Shown: positions 8,845 through 18,926, counted from the first letter of the stretch. The stretch: DNA of 64,000 bases from Paraburkholderia sp. BL10I2N1 (GCF_004361815.1 NZ_SNWA01000002.1:1178001-1242000); one strand, 5' to 3'. The notes: generated from the letters alone by a model not told the origin. A program made the numbers and translations.

Positions 8845-10432
8845 GACGTGCCTCCCTGAGTTGCAGACCGTACGGCGATTCGCTGAAAATCGCAGCATTC
8901 ATGGTCTTCAGATCCGGCGAAACAATCAAAGGAAAGTCCGCCTGCTCAAGCACGTCCCTGTTCAGGTCGATGCCGGGCGCCACCTCGATCACTTCAAGAC
9001 CTTCCTTCGTGAGCTGCAGCACACACCGTTCAGTCACATACAGCACCTGCTGACCACGCTGCTGCGCCATGCGGCCGCTGAACGTGACGTGGTCGACGTC
9101 GCCGATGAACTTCTTCGATTTGCCCTCCTGAAGGATCGTCAGTCGTCCGTGACCTACCTCCAGCTTCGCGCCGGCTGTGAAAAAGCCCGAGAAGACGAGC
9201 TTCTTCGCGTGCGTCGTAATGTCGATGAAGCCGCCACATCCGGCAGTCAGGTACGGCTTGCTGGGCAGCTTCGACACGTTCACGTGGCCGTTGCGGTCGA
9301 TCTGCAGGAACGACAGCAGCGAAACATCGAAGCCGCCTCCCTGGAAGTAGATGAACTGCGAAGGCGACGGCATGATCGCGTCGGCGTTTGCCGAACAACC
9401 GAAGGCGAAGCCGAGCAACGGCATACCGCCCACCGCGCCCTGCTCGATAGCCCACGTCACCCGGCCGTTGAGTCCTTCTTCAAGGAGAATGCGCGGAACG
9501 TTGGCCGAAATGCCAAAGCCGAGATTCACGGCGTCTCCGTCCGCGATTTCCATCGCCGCGCGACGGGCAATCACCTTTTCTGCGTTCCAGTCGGCAAATG
9601 CAAATTCGCTGTCCGGAACCTTGATTTCGCCGCTGATCTCCGGGTCGTATTCGATCTGCGTCGTCTGTTTCTGCTCGGGGTCCACGACCACGTAGTCAAC
9701 GAGGTTGCACGGAATGTGCACCTGCTGCGTACCGAGCGACCCTGCCTTCACGACTCGCTTGACCTGGGCGATGACAATGCCGCCGTTATTGCGCACCGCA
9801 AGCGCCTGGTCGCGGCCGCCAAGCAGCGCGCCTTCGTGCTCGTAAGACAGGTTGCCCCGCTCATCCGCTGTGGTTGCACGCACGATAGCGACGCGCGGCA
9901 CGATATTCGGAAAGAAGAGCCACTCCTCGCCCGCGAACGTGACCTTGTTCACAATCGGCTCGGATTCCGAAAGACTGTTCATTGCGCCGCCCTGCCGGTC
10001 CGGATCGACAAAGGTGTCGAGCCCTACCTTGGTGAGGACACCAGGGCGCTTCGCAGCCGCGTCCCGATGCATGTCAAACATCACACCGCTCGGCAGGTTG
10101 TATGCCCGGATTTCGTTGTCGACCACCATCCGCCAGATGTCGGGCATCGGAAGGCTCGATGGGCCACTGGGAAACGAACCGGCGATGATCGACTTGATAA
10201 GCCCGTGCTTCGCCAGATGATCGATGCCTTTGACGCCATACATGTCGCCAGCTGCTATCGGATGCAGCAGCGACAGTTGTCGAGGATGGCCTTCGGTTTC
10301 AAAGCGCGTCCCGATCGCCGCCAGCATGGCGTCGGGGCAGCCAAGGCCACTAGACGAACTGACGGTCACAACGTCACCATCGTTGATCAGGCCTGCGGCA
10401 GTCGCCATCGAAATAACTTTGCTGGAACCCAC
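8837..10432 (-). CDS. Acyl-CoA:carboxylate CoA-transferase, fused alpha-beta form
   Basis: This 531-residue enzyme is a family I CoA-transferase in which both subunits are fused, as in E. coli YdiF and propionate CoA-transferase. It moves CoA from a donor such as acetyl-CoA to a carboxylic acid. The N-terminal half has DGDVVTVSSSSGLGCPDA and the C-terminal half carries the expected catalytic glutamate in the WAIEQGAVGG context. The start is the GTG at 10432, with GAGGAG seven bases upstream; the frame opens slightly earlier at 10447. The next gene upstream ends 21 bp away. Confidence 0.93.
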   Translation of the reverse strand: MGSSKVISMATAAGLINDGDVVTVSSSSGLGCPDAMLAAIGTRFETEGHPRQLSLLHPIAAGDMYGVKGIDHLAKHGLIKSIIAGSFPSGPSSLPMPDIWRMVVDNEIRAYNLPSGVMFDMHRDAAAKRPGVLTKVGLDTFVDPDRQGGAMNSLSESEPIVNKVTFAGEEWLFFPNIVPRVAIVRATTADERGNLSYEHEGALLGGRDQALAVRNNGGIVIAQVKRVVKAGSLGTQQVHIPCNLVDYVVVDPEQKQTTQIEYDPEISGEIKVPDSEFAFADWNAEKVIARRAAMEIADGDAVNLGFGISANVPRILLEEGLNGRVTWAIEQGAVGGMPLLGFAFGCSANADAIMPSPSQFIYFQGGGFDVSLLSFLQIDRNGHVNVSKLPSKPYLTAGCGGFIDITTHAKKLVFSGFFTAGAKLEVGHGRLTILQEGKSKKFIGDVDHVTFSGRMAQQRGQQVLYVTERCVLQLTKEGLEVIEVAPGIDLNRDVLEQADFPLIVSPDLKTMNAAIFSESPYGLQLREARRG

Positions 10433-10453
10433 AATAGATCTCCTCAAACTGAC

Positions 10454-11473
10454 TCAGCGCGCGAACTGCTGCGGGACGGCTACGTGTGCACCGGTTGAAG
10501 CCGACTCTTCAAGCGCAAGCGCGGTGACCAGGGACCGGTATCCGTCCCGACCGGTCGCTGCGGGATCCTCACCGAGGAGAACAGCGCGATGGAACTGGGC
10601 GACTGCGGTGACATAAAGGTCCTGGTGGACGACCTCGATGATTTCGAAACCAGCTGCTGAACGCAGCTCGATTTCCCCGACCGCGCGCTGGGTCATCACG
10701 TCACGTGCGATGAGCGAGCCTTCGGTCCCGTGGACCTCGAGGCCGGTCGGCGCGTACGGCACGGTGAACGCGTCGTGAATCTGGGCAAGCACTCCATTAC
10801 TGAACCGGATGATTCCCATCACGCCGTCGGCGAGGCCCCGGGTACCCATGCTTCCCGCCGAGGTCATCGCGCTCACTTCGACGGGTTCTGCATCCAGAAT
10901 GAAGCGAAGCGTGTCGGCGTCATGCACGGAGATGTCGAGCACGACTCCGCCGCCCGCATCAGGGCGCTCGATTCGCCAGCCGCGGAGGTGCGGCGGTAGC
11001 GAGACCGCGTGGAAGACTCGCACGTAAAGCGGCGTGCCGACCGCACCGGAACGGATGAGTTCTCGCAGACGGCGGTGTGTCGCCGCGCACCGCAGGTGAT
11101 GGTTCGTGCCAAGGACGACCTGATGGGCGGCGCACACTTCAATCATCTGGTGCGCCTCAGCCTCTGAGAGCGCGAGGGGCTTTTCGCAGAGCACGTGTTT
11201 GCCGGCGGCAGCGGCCGCCAGAACTTGAGGCAGGTGTTTTTCGTTCGTGCTGCTGATGTAGACGGCGTCGATGTCGCGATCGGCGAGGATCTCATCAAGG
11301 CCTGTGGTCGGCTTCGAAATCTGATGCTTGTCGGCAAACTCGCGGGCGCGCCCGGCGCTGCCACTGACGACCGCTTCGATCGTGCCGTCCGGCTGCGACC
11401 GGATCGCGTTGACCATCCATTCGTCTGCTATGGTGCTGGCGCCGACCAGCGCCCAGCGAATATTAGTAGCCAT
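10454..11473 (-). CDS. Gfo/Idh/MocA family oxidoreductase
   Basis: This 339-residue NAD(P)-dependent sugar or cyclitol dehydrogenase has an N-terminal Rossmann fold (WALVGASTIADEWM) and the family motif CEKPLALSEAEA with the conserved lysine near residue 97. The C-terminal domain has the histidine-bearing DISVHDADTLRF segment that holds the catalytic aspartate/histidine pair in this family. It is the first gene of the leftward operon and faces the LacI regulator across 117 bp containing three operators, so it is almost certainly under that repressor. Family members act on inositol, glucose, xylose or related compounds; the substrate here is unknown. Confidence 0.93.
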   Translation of the reverse strand: MATNIRWALVGASTIADEWMVNAIRSQPDGTIEAVVSGSAGRAREFADKHQISKPTTGLDEILADRDIDAVYISSTNEKHLPQVLAAAAAGKHVLCEKPLALSEAEAHQMIEVCAAHQVVLGTNHHLRCAATHRRLRELIRSGAVGTPLYVRVFHAVSLPPHLRGWRIERPDAGGGVVLDISVHDADTLRFILDAEPVEVSAMTSAGSMGTRGLADGVMGIIRFSNGVLAQIHDAFTVPYAPTGLEVHGTEGSLIARDVMTQRAVGEIELRSAAGFEIIEVVHQDLYVTAVAQFHRAVLLGEDPAATGRDGYRSLVTALALEESASTGAHVAVPQQFAR

Positions 11474-11485
11474 TGCCTCTCTCCA

Positions 11486-11523
11486 TTGGAACGTTCCAAC
11501 TCGCGTTTATTGGATCGTTCCAA
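11486..11523. promoter_or_regulatory. Two LacI-type operators next to the catabolic operon
   Basis: TTGGAACGTTCCAA at 11486-11499 is a perfect 14-bp palindrome with the central CG typical of LacI/GalR operators. TTGGATCGTTCCAA at 11510-11523 is the same site with one change. Their centres are 24 bp apart. Both lie just upstream of the Gfo/Idh start codon (11473), where a bound repressor would block the leftward promoter. Confidence 0.85.
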
Positions 11524-11562
11524 CAAACTGTAGTAGACTGGTTTCACCGTGTCAAACACTTT

Positions 11563-11576
11563 TTGGAACGTTCCAA
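11563..11576. promoter_or_regulatory. Third LacI-type operator, next to the regulator gene
   Basis: TTGGAACGTTCCAA is repeated exactly, with its centre 53 bp from the middle operator and ending 14 bp before the LacI ATG at 11591. This position suggests autoregulation of the repressor and possible DNA looping with the other two sites, which is an inference from spacing. Confidence 0.85.
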
Positions 11577-11590
11577 TTGTGCAAAGCAAC

Positions 11591-12676
11591 ATGAAAACCG
11601 TTCCGACGATTCAGGACATTGCAGCGGCTGCGGGCGTATCCAAGTCGACAGTCTCGCTGGTCCTTCAGCAGAGCCCAAAAATCAAGGCGGAGACGGCCGA
11701 CAAGGTTCGGGCGGCGGCACAACTCCTCGGGTACGTCTACAACCGCGGCGCAGCAAATCTGCGCGGAACCCGAAGTACCATCGTCGGCATGGTCATTAAT
11801 GACCTTACCAACCCCTTCTTCGTCGAGTTGCTCGTCGCCATTGAGCGGGGGCTCGCGCAGGCCGGATACACGACGCTGATGGCGCACACTGCCGAAAACG
11901 TCGCGACCCAGACTCGTGTTCTGCAATCGATGCGTGAGCAGAATGTGGCCGGCCTGATCATGTCTCCTGCGTTGGGAACATCTGAGCAACTGCCGGATGA
12001 GATCAGATCCTGGGGAATTCCGCTTGTCCTTGTCATGCGACCAATGGGCACGGATGTCGACACGGTCGGAGTCGACAACAGTTTTGGATTCGCTCTCGCG
12101 ACGGAACATCTGATTGCTCAGGGCCACACACGTATCGCCTTCGCTGGCAATCGAAGCGGCTATGCAGTTGCGAACCAGCGCAGGCAGGGCTATCTCGCGA
12201 CGATGGCCAGTCATGCCCTGCCTGTCTCCGACGAGTGGATCATCGACGTCGAACTGACACCCGAGGGCGGTCGTCAGGCAGTTCGCTCCATCTTCGAGAT
12301 GCGGCCTCGACCGACGGCAGTGCTCTGCTACAACGACCAGGTGGCGTTTGGCGTATTGCATGAACTGGACCGGATGGGCAAACGTGCGGGCAAGGCGCTC
12401 GCGGTCGTCGGCTGTGACAATGTGATAGCAGCGGAACATACCAATCCACCGCTCACTACCCTTTCCGCCGGAGCGGACAAACTTGGCACGATCGCGAGTG
12501 AGACGCTGCTGGCCAGGCTTGATCCATCGGCGGACGGAAAAGAACCACCCGTGCAGTACTTCGCCATTCCGCAGCTAGTCGTCAGGGAGTCAAGCGTGGG
12601 CTCCACGCGGCGGCACCCGCATCTTTCCATTGATGCCACCCGCACGGAACGTCGCGTAGCGGGCCAGCGGCAATAA
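11591..12676 (+). CDS. LacI family transcriptional regulator
   Basis: This repressor has the N-terminal LacI helix-turn-helix (TIQDIAAAAGVSKSTVSLVL, about residues 5-24), the hinge helix NLRGTRS and a periplasmic-binding-protein-like sugar-sensing domain with the GMVINDLTNPFF segment. The ATG at 11591 gives the usual N-terminus directly ahead of the DNA-binding domain; an upstream ATG at 11549 would add 14 residues and overlap the third operator. It is divergent from the catabolic/ABC operon and is the obvious local regulator, released by the imported sugar or a derivative. Confidence 0.94.
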   Translation: MKTVPTIQDIAAAAGVSKSTVSLVLQQSPKIKAETADKVRAAAQLLGYVYNRGAANLRGTRSTIVGMVINDLTNPFFVELLVAIERGLAQAGYTTLMAHTAENVATQTRVLQSMREQNVAGLIMSPALGTSEQLPDEIRSWGIPLVLVMRPMGTDVDTVGVDNSFGFALATEHLIAQGHTRIAFAGNRSGYAVANQRRQGYLATMASHALPVSDEWIIDVELTPEGGRQAVRSIFEMRPRPTAVLCYNDQVAFGVLHELDRMGKRAGKALAVVGCDNVIAAEHTNPPLTTLSAGADKLGTIASETLLARLDPSADGKEPPVQYFAIPQLVVRESSVGSTRRHPHLSIDATRTERRVAGQRQ

Positions 12677-12752
12677 ACTTCTATTTACTCGCGCGTCAGC
12701 CCGCGTGACTGGCTTGATCATCGCGCGGCGTCTCGCCAACGCGAACTGATCC

Positions 12753-12781
12753 GGCTACCCATCACGAATCAGTGGGTAGCC
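12753..12781. terminator. Hairpin between convergent LacI and DUF1479 genes
   Basis: GGCTACCCA and TGGGTAGCC form a 9-bp perfect stem with an 11-base loop, in the gap between the ends of two convergent genes. There is no clear T-run, so it is a likely but weak or factor-assisted bidirectional terminator. Confidence 0.5.
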
Positions 12782-12811
12782 GTGCAGACCGCCCCGCCCG
12801 GCAACGGCGTT

Positions 12812-14059
12812 TCAGAGGGCGAAGCCCATCTGCTCCTTGCCGAGTTGAGTCAGGTCTTCTTCCACAGCCCTGCCGGCAAAGTCAACTTCGAACTGGTCCG
12901 CGGGGAAATCCGGCGGGCTCTCCCCCTTGAGGAAGGTGGGCAACTGGCGTTTAAGGTATGCGTCGTTCTTTGCACACGCAGGCGCAGCCGATATGTACAT
13001 GACGTTGCTGTAGCCCTTTCCACGATGGGCATCTTCGACCGCGTGAATCACGTCGCTATGCCAGAAGACGGTGTCCCCTGCCTGCATCTGCGGGATCGAA
13101 GATAAGGCCTCGTGCAGCAGACCGTGCCACTCCGGCTTGATCGAAAGCGCGCGCCCGGGCAAGGCGCCGCACAGATCGTCGTCCGGCACGTCGTCCTGAA
13201 GAGCGCGCAATAATATGTACATCATCGCGTTCGCGATCGGCACGAGTTGGAGCGTGCCGTCTCCCGGACCTTGCGGAGTGAGCGCCGTCCAGCCCTGGAA
13301 AGTGCGGAACATCGAACAGACAGTGGGAGACGGAATCTCTCTCGCCTCGGGGCGATACGCGGCATCGAACGCGTCGTATTGGCGCCAGTCGCCACTAAAC
13401 ACGTGTCGATAGACACACCGGAAATTGTCGTCAAGCCAACGTTCGACCGATCCACCGTCACAATGGGCAGACAGTCCGAGCGACTCTGAGCCGGGGGGGC
13501 GACGGCGCAGCCGGTCCGCGTACATCGGAACGCGGTCCGGATCGAAATGAACGCGCCCTTCGCTGTCGTGTTTCCAGAGGCGGTTCAGAAAGACGCGCGT
13601 CTGAGTGAGTTCGGGCGCCTGGCGCGCCTCGACCTGAGGCCTCGACCAGTAAATGCCGTAGATCTGAGGCTTGCTCGAAGCGAGGTTGCCGAAGTACTTG
13701 TCCTCTGCACGATGCGCGAGTTTTTCGTCGAGCCCATTGGACTTGACATATTCGGCGACCTCCACGTCCCACCGTTCAGCGCGCTCGCGGCTGAACACAC
13801 CCCGGACGACGCAGGCCCCTCGATCCTTGATCGATGCGATCTGGCCGTCGCTCACCCGGTCAGCCGCGATATCCGCATACTGGATTTCAGGAATGACAGA
13901 CTCACCACGGGCGCGCTGCTCCACGATGGTAGCGACCTTGCGCTGAATTTCAGCTTCGACCTCCTGGAATACTTCCTTATAGTTGGGAAGGCCGGCGCGC
14001 AACTGCTTTTTAACCGCCCCAATAGCAGTCGGCAAATCGTCGATGTGAAGGGATTCCAT
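12812..14059 (-). CDS. DUF1479 family protein (YbiU-like, putative Fe/2-oxoglutarate dioxygenase)
   Basis: This 415-residue protein matches the DUF1479/YbiU family, a double-stranded beta-helix fold related to Fe(II)/2-oxoglutarate oxygenases. A possible metal triad is seen: the H-x-D in [10 protein letters not shown] and a later histidine in [12 protein letters not shown]. The biochemical reaction of the family is not well established. The gene is divergent from an AraC-type regulator 68 bp away, which is the natural candidate for its control. No signal peptide or membrane segment is visible. Confidence 0.88.
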   Translation of the reverse strand: MESLHIDDLPTAIGAVKKQLRAGLPNYKEVFQEVEAEIQRKVATIVEQRARGESVIPEIQYADIAADRVSDGQIASIKDRGACVVRGVFSRERAERWDVEVAEYVKSNGLDEKLAHRAEDKYFGNLASSKPQIYGIYWSRPQVEARQAPELTQTRVFLNRLWKHDSEGRVHFDPDRVPMYADRLRRRPPGSESLGLSAHCDGGSVERWLDDNFRCVYRHVFSGDWRQYDAFDAAYRPEAREIPSPTVCSMFRTFQGWTALTPQGPGDGTLQLVPIANAMMYILLRALQDDVPDDDLCGALPGRALSIKPEWHGLLHEALSSIPQMQAGDTVFWHSDVIHAVEDAHRGKGYSNVMYISAAPACAKNDAYLKRQLPTFLKGESPPDFPADQFEVDFAGRAVEEDLTQLGKEQMGFAL

Positions 14060-14127
14060 GGTGGCGTCTCCTGGTGTTCTCTGATGACTGAAGCTTAGCC
14101 TGAGCCAGGACTGAAGAGTGATACAAT

Positions 14128-15090
14128 ATGGTCAATTTCTTCGTGATTCCGGCCATGAAACCTCTATACGAACATGTTGAGATGAGCGCCGGATGCTCCG
14201 TGCGGGTTTATCACCGGAAGCTTCCGCGTATTCCGTTCGAATGGCACCATCACCCGGAATATGAGCTCACCTTGACGATGAATAGCCGCGGAAAGCGCTA
14301 TATCGGTGACTCGATCGAGGGGTACGAGGGCGATGACCTGGTGCTCGTTCCGCCAGACTTGCCCCATACCTGGTCATCAAACCGTTCGATTGACGACAGT
14401 GCCCCGCAGGTCGCTATCGTCATCTGGTTCGAAGGCGACTGGGCGCGACGACTCGCAGATTGCTGCCCCGAGTACGAACCACTTCATCGGCTTCTAAGGC
14501 GCGCTGCCTGCGGCCTTGCATTCAGAGCAGAAGCCGGCGCAACGGTAAGAAGCCGGCTCGACGGTCTTTTGTCAGCGTCTCCAAGGGAGAGACTCAGCGT
14601 TGCTCTGGACATCCTGTGCCTATTGGCGGATGAAGAAGCACAGCCACTCGCGTCCGCCAGCGCGTTCGATCAGAGCAACGTGGGGCGGCCTTCCGGCCAC
14701 GAGCCCGAGCGGATAAATCGCGCGCTAGCGGTTATCGAGACGCGATTTGCCGAGCGGCTGACACTCACGGAACTAGCCGCCGCCGCGACCCTTTCAGAGC
14801 GCACACTCAATCGATATTTTGTTCAGCATATCGGCGAAAGTGTTGGGAAGTATGTGAGCCGTGTGCGAATAGGTCACGCATGTCGAATGCTCGTAGACAC
14901 CTCATGGCCCGTGTCGGTTATCGCTGCGCATTCAGGATTTCCCAACGTTGCCAATTTCAACCGTCAATTTCGCTCGCTGAAAGAGACGACTCCCGCCGCC
15001 TATCGGAAAGAGTTTGCTGGTAAGCCCAGACATCAACTGAATGCCCCGTTGACACTGGAGGCAAGATCGCCGTCCTTGGACGGCTCATGA
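14128..15090 (+). CDS. AraC family transcriptional regulator
   Basis: The N-terminal cupin sensor domain shows [14 protein letters not shown] and [10 protein letters not shown]. The C-terminal part carries two AraC helix-turn-helix motifs ([20 protein letters not shown] and the [19 protein letters not shown] block, about residues 210-290). The first ATG is at 14128, but an ATG at 14155 ([10 protein letters not shown]) also gives a normal N-terminus and neither has a strong ribosome-binding site. It is divergent from the DUF1479 gene and probably regulates it in response to a small molecule. Confidence 0.92.
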   Translation: MVNFFVIPAMKPLYEHVEMSAGCSVRVYHRKLPRIPFEWHHHPEYELTLTMNSRGKRYIGDSIEGYEGDDLVLVPPDLPHTWSSNRSIDDSAPQVAIVIWFEGDWARRLADCCPEYEPLHRLLRRAACGLAFRAEAGATVRSRLDGLLSASPRERLSVALDILCLLADEEAQPLASASAFDQSNVGRPSGHEPERINRALAVIETRFAERLTLTELAAAATLSERTLNRYFVQHIGESVGKYVSRVRIGHACRMLVDTSWPVSVIAAHSGFPNVANFNRQFRSLKETTPAAYRKEFAGKPRHQLNAPLTLEARSPSLDGS

Positions 15091-15108
15091 CACGCTGCTT
15101 TCATTGGC

Positions 15109-16087
15109 TCATAGACTGCCAAGAGGACGTACACAACCGACTTTGAATGGGCTTCGAAGTCCTCCCTCAGCTTGATCTCTTCGCTGCCTCGGCGGAGCGG
15201 TGTGCGAGCACCCTGACCTCCCCGGCCACCGCTGCAAAGCCGCGTCCTTGCGTCCTTGAGTACCCGCTCGCGCCGGCGCGTTGCCCGTGGCGATTTCATG
15301 GCTCATGCTGACCACGCCTTTAGCTGCGTCGTGGACCTGACCGACACTCCCGGCGAGTGTGTCCCTCATCCGCGCAACAGTCGCCATCACGCTGCCCGTG
15401 TCGCCAGCACGCAGGTCAGCGCGCCGCAACAAATCGCCATGCCGGATCGCGTCGGCGAATTCGATTAGCTCGCAAGGATCGGCGCCGAGCTACTGGACGA
15501 TATTGCGCACAACGACGACGAACGCGACGCCGACACCGATCGCACAAGCCACCAAGGTCGACCCGACCATCATCAACCGGAAATCGGTACTGACCTGGCG
15601 AGCCTCTGCGCCGCCCTGCCGGTTTAGCGTTTCCCGAAAATCGATCAGTTGATTGATTGCCGCGAGCCACTCGATGAATGCAGGCCGCGCATTTTCCATG
15701 CAATACCTTGCGTGCCCCGTCCCTATCACCCGCCGTTTGCCGCGCGATCACCTCGTCGATGAGCGGCGAGGCCTTGCTGCGCGCATCGACAATACGCGCA
15801 TAGATCGCGCGTTCAGTCGCTGTGATGTCGTTGTGTTGAGCATAAATCGCCGCCAGCGGTTTCTCCGAGTCCTCGTAATCCGAGGCCAGTTGCTGAATAT
15901 GTGCAACGACGGACGGAAGCTCATTGCGCGATACGATTGTGACGTCGCGCACGGCGATCGACGTCGAGCCGTGCCCGTTGCGAAGATGCCGACGCCTGAC
16001 AACGGGCAACACCGAACCATGAAAAGCATGCGTAATGCGCTGCCTCTTTAGTCGCCACTCCGCGGCATGATTAGCGAGTTGGGTCAA
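15109..16087 (-). pseudogene. Degraded methyl-accepting chemotaxis protein
   Basis: Read leftward, the segment holds pieces of one chemoreceptor in several frames. The four-helix-bundle sensor region (VVAHIQQLASDYEDSEKPLAAIYAQ...) lies around 15750-16000. A frame change at about 15730 leads into IEWLAAINQLIDFRETLNRQ and a transmembrane segment (MMVGSTLVACAIGVGVAFVVVV). A TAG stop at 15490-15492 interrupts the HAMP region, after which RADLRAGDTGSVMATVARMRDTL continues in the same frame. Near 15200 only fragments of the signalling domain remain (GEVRVLAHRSAEAAK). Frameshifts, a stop and internal deletion show that the gene is dead. Confidence 0.8.
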
Positions 16088-16231
16088 AAAATACGCCGTT
16101 GAACCTCAACATCGACTCAGTCGTGAGCGCTATTGCTTGGGCCGCGAAAGCGAGGGGCGACGCGCGTCAGACGCCCTCACTGCCGCGCCGCCAACCCGAC
16201 CGTCGACTTATCTCGCTTCAGCCGCTTCGTT

Positions 16232-17659
16232 TCACCGCCCAAGCGCTGCGATTACCCCTTCCGCATAAGCCGGGTCGGCCTGACGGAAATGCTCGATCTG
16301 ACGCGCAACAATCGTCAGCGGCACGCCGTTGATGTGGCGCGCGATGTTGCCGAACAGCCGCGCGCGTTGCGCCACATCGAACAGACGGAACAGCGCACCC
16401 GGCTGGCTGTAGTAGTCATCGTCGTCGCGATGATCGTAGCGATCCACCGCACCCGCGGCGAGCGGCGGCTCGGCCGCATTGCGGTATTGTGCGAAGTCGC
16501 CGAACCGGTTCGGCTCGTAGTTCACGTTGCCGCCGAGATTGCCGTCCGTGCGCATCGCACCGTCGCGATGGAACGAATGCTGGAACGGGCAGCGCGACGC
16601 GTTCACCGGAATCTGGTGATGATTGATGCCGAGCCGGTAACGCTGCGTATCGCCGTACGAGAACAGACGCCCCTGCAACAGACGGTCCGGCGAAAAGCCG
16701 ATACCCGGCACCACATTCGCCGGCGTGAACGCCGCCTGCTCGACGTCCGCGAAATAGTTCGCCGCGTTGCGGTTCAGCTCGATCGTGCCGACGTCGATCA
16801 ACGGATAGTCCTTCTGCGACCACACCTTCGTGATGTCGAACGGATTGAAGCGATACGTCGCCGCTTCCGGCATCACCTGAATCGCGAAGCGCCATTTCGG
16901 AAAGTTGCCCGCGTCGATGTTGCCGATCAGATCGCGTTGCGCGCTTTCACGGTCCTGCGCGACCACCTGCGCGGCCTCGGCATCGGTGAAGTTTTCGATG
17001 CCTTTCATCGACTTGAAGTGAAACTTGACCCAGAAACGCTCGTTGTTCGCGTTGATGAACGAGTACGTGTGCGAACCGAAGCCGTGCATCTGCCGGTAGT
17101 TCTTCGGAATGCCGCGATCGCTCATCAGAATCGTCACCTGATGCAGCGACTCCGGATGACGCGACCAGAAATCCCACGCGGCGACGTTGCTGCGCAGATT
17201 CGTGTACGGATCACGCTTCTGCGTATGAATGAAGTCCGGAAACTTGAGCGGATCGCGAATGAAGAACACCGGCGTGTTGTTGCCGACCACGTCCCAGTTG
17301 CCTTCCTCGGTGTAGAACTTGATCGAGAAGCCGCGCACGTCGCGTTCCGCGTCGGCCGCGCCACGCTCGCCGGCCACCGTCGAAAAGCGCATGAAAAGCG
17401 GCGTTTCCTGGCCGACCTGCGCGAATACCTTCGCCTTCGAGTAGCGGGAAATGTCGTGCGTCACCGTCAGCGTGCCGAAGGCGCCCGAGCCCTTCGCGTG
17501 AACGCGGCGTTCAGGAATCACTTCGCGATCGAAATGGGCGAGCTTTTCGAGCAGCCAGACGTCTTGCAGGACGACCGGGCCGCGAGGGCCGGCGGTCATC
17601 GAATTCTGGTTGTCGGCGACGGGGGCGCCAGCAGCGCTCGTAAGAGTACGATCTGACAT
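16232..17659 (-). CDS. katA: Catalase, small-subunit haem type
   Basis: This monofunctional haem catalase of 475 residues breaks down hydrogen peroxide to water and oxygen in the cytoplasm. The distal histidine is in [12 protein letters not shown], the distal asparagine in [14 protein letters not shown] and the proximal haem-ligand tyrosine in [14 protein letters not shown]. Its length fits the small-subunit (clade 3) catalases. The start at 17659 has GAGGA seven bases upstream. It stands alone, 337 bp downstream of the IclR gene on the same strand. The gene symbol follows common use for this clade and is less certain than the function. Confidence 0.95.
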   Translation of the reverse strand: MSDRTLTSAAGAPVADNQNSMTAGPRGPVVLQDVWLLEKLAHFDREVIPERRVHAKGSGAFGTLTVTHDISRYSKAKVFAQVGQETPLFMRFSTVAGERGAADAERDVRGFSIKFYTEEGNWDVVGNNTPVFFIRDPLKFPDFIHTQKRDPYTNLRSNVAAWDFWSRHPESLHQVTILMSDRGIPKNYRQMHGFGSHTYSFINANNERFWVKFHFKSMKGIENFTDAEAAQVVAQDRESAQRDLIGNIDAGNFPKWRFAIQVMPEAATYRFNPFDITKVWSQKDYPLIDVGTIELNRNAANYFADVEQAAFTPANVVPGIGFSPDRLLQGRLFSYGDTQRYRLGINHHQIPVNASRCPFQHSFHRDGAMRTDGNLGGNVNYEPNRFGDFAQYRNAAEPPLAAGAVDRYDHRDDDDYYSQPGALFRLFDVAQRARLFGNIARHINGVPLTIVARQIEHFRQADPAYAEGVIAALGR

Positions 17660-17996
17660 GCTTAGGTCCTCAAAGGCTAGTTTCGGGCGGGTTTGGAGAA
17701 TGGCTCGCGACCATCATTAGATAGGAGACCAAATGATGACAATTGCCAGTCTCGATAAAAGGTCTGTCCATATATAGGGCAGTTCAGTCGTTAAGCAGCA
17801 GAAAAAATCTCGCAAGAATCCTAACAGTACCAACGCGCGCAGTACCCACCGCTATCAACGCCCCGTCCGGCGTCCGCTTCGGTTTCGACACCCTCGAGGA
17901 CAACACAATCAGCGCAGCTAACCGTGACAAATTTCCCCCAAACACACCGCGGTTCAAGTCCGCGAGCGCGATCGAATGACGTTCACGTGACGGCCA
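17660..17996. other. Intergenic region upstream of catalase
   Basis: These 337 bases hold no convincing gene. An open frame at 17743-17979 on the plus strand has no ribosome-binding site and no recognisable protein features. The catalase promoter must lie in the left part; no OxyR site could be assigned with confidence. Confidence 0.5.
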
Positions 17997-18809
17997 TCAT
18001 GCGGACCGCTTGCCTCGCGCAACGGTGTGCGACGACGTGATGGCTCCGGTCCCCCGACTTTCAACCAACGCACGCGTACGCTGCGAGATTCGCGCCGCTG
18101 CCTCCCGGATCGATTCGACAAGACGGTCCAGATTGGCAAATTCGAGTCGCTGGGTCGGCACGATCACCGCAAGCGAACCGACTGCTTCACCGGAGTCGTC
18201 CGTAAATAGCGGCGACGCCAGTGCAGAAACGTTGCTTTCCAGTTCGCCCCTCGACAGATAAAAACCGGCACGCCGAATTTTGAGCAGCGACGCGCGAAAC
18301 TCGTCGAGTGTCGCCCCAAGGCCGCTTTGCGCGATCTCGTCAGCATACTGATCGAACAGGACCGCGAGCTTGGCCTTCGGAAAGGTGGACAGGATCGCTT
18401 TTGGAGCGGCGCCGAGAAACAGGGGCCGAGGACGGCCCCGGCCGTACCGGAGGTCAAGCGCCGAGCCGTGAGTCTCCCGATGCGTGTCCACGAGTTCGTT
18501 ACCGTACCAGCGCGACATCACCACATCGAAGCCGGAGTGTTCACTCAACTCACGCATGATCGGCTGCCCGACCGCAAGCAGCGGATCCGATATGCGCAGA
18601 TGGTAGTCAAGCTTGATGATGCGGGGGCCGAGACCATAGTCTCCTCCTGCAAACCGGATGAGCAAGCCAGCGTCCAGGAGCTCGCGTACATAGCGATAAG
18701 CCGTTGGGGTCGAGCAATCGAGTTCGGCGGCAACGTCTTCGACGGACAGGAACGGCTTCGCCTCCGAAAACAGCTCGAGTATGGATAAAAGTCTCGTAAT
18801 GCTCGACAT
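17997..18809 (-). CDS. IclR family transcriptional regulator
   Basis: This 270-residue regulator has an N-terminal winged helix-turn-helix (FLSVEDVAAELDCSTPTAYRYVRELL, about residues 19-45) and the IclR effector-binding domain with YGRGRPRPLFLGAAPKAIL and a SNVSALASPLF segment. IclR regulators commonly control aromatic-degradation genes, and the VOC/FAH/MhpA-like cluster begins about 120 bp upstream of it, so it is the likely regulator of that cluster. That link is inferred from position. Confidence 0.93.
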   Translation of the reverse strand: MSSITRLLSILELFSEAKPFLSVEDVAAELDCSTPTAYRYVRELLDAGLLIRFAGGDYGLGPRIIKLDYHLRISDPLLAVGQPIMRELSEHSGFDVVMSRWYGNELVDTHRETHGSALDLRYGRGRPRPLFLGAAPKAILSTFPKAKLAVLFDQYADEIAQSGLGATLDEFRASLLKIRRAGFYLSRGELESNVSALASPLFTDDSGEAVGSLAVIVPTQRLEFANLDRLVESIREAAARISQRTRALVESRGTGAITSSHTVARGKRSA

Positions 18810-18926
18810 CTATGCGCTGCGCCTCCTCGTGTGTGAACGGAATTATATCCACTGGCAAGATCGCCATTGACGCCTTCGACGACCACCGCGCGGAAACAGT
18901 CCCACGCGAGCCACGCAGCGCCACAC

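Noticed and set aside
8636..10498. Plus-strand open frame of 620 codons.
   Set aside because: Antisense to the CoA-transferase gene; composition is arginine/histidine-rich shadow sequence.
16133..17656. Plus-strand open frame of 507 codons.
   Set aside because: Exact antisense of the catalase gene, with no ribosome-binding site and a shadow composition.
17948..17964. CGCGG-TTCAAGT-CCGCG looks like a tRNA T-arm (5-bp stem, seven-base loop).
   Set aside because: No matching anticodon or D arm and no acceptor stem could be built upstream; taken as chance or at most a very old remnant.
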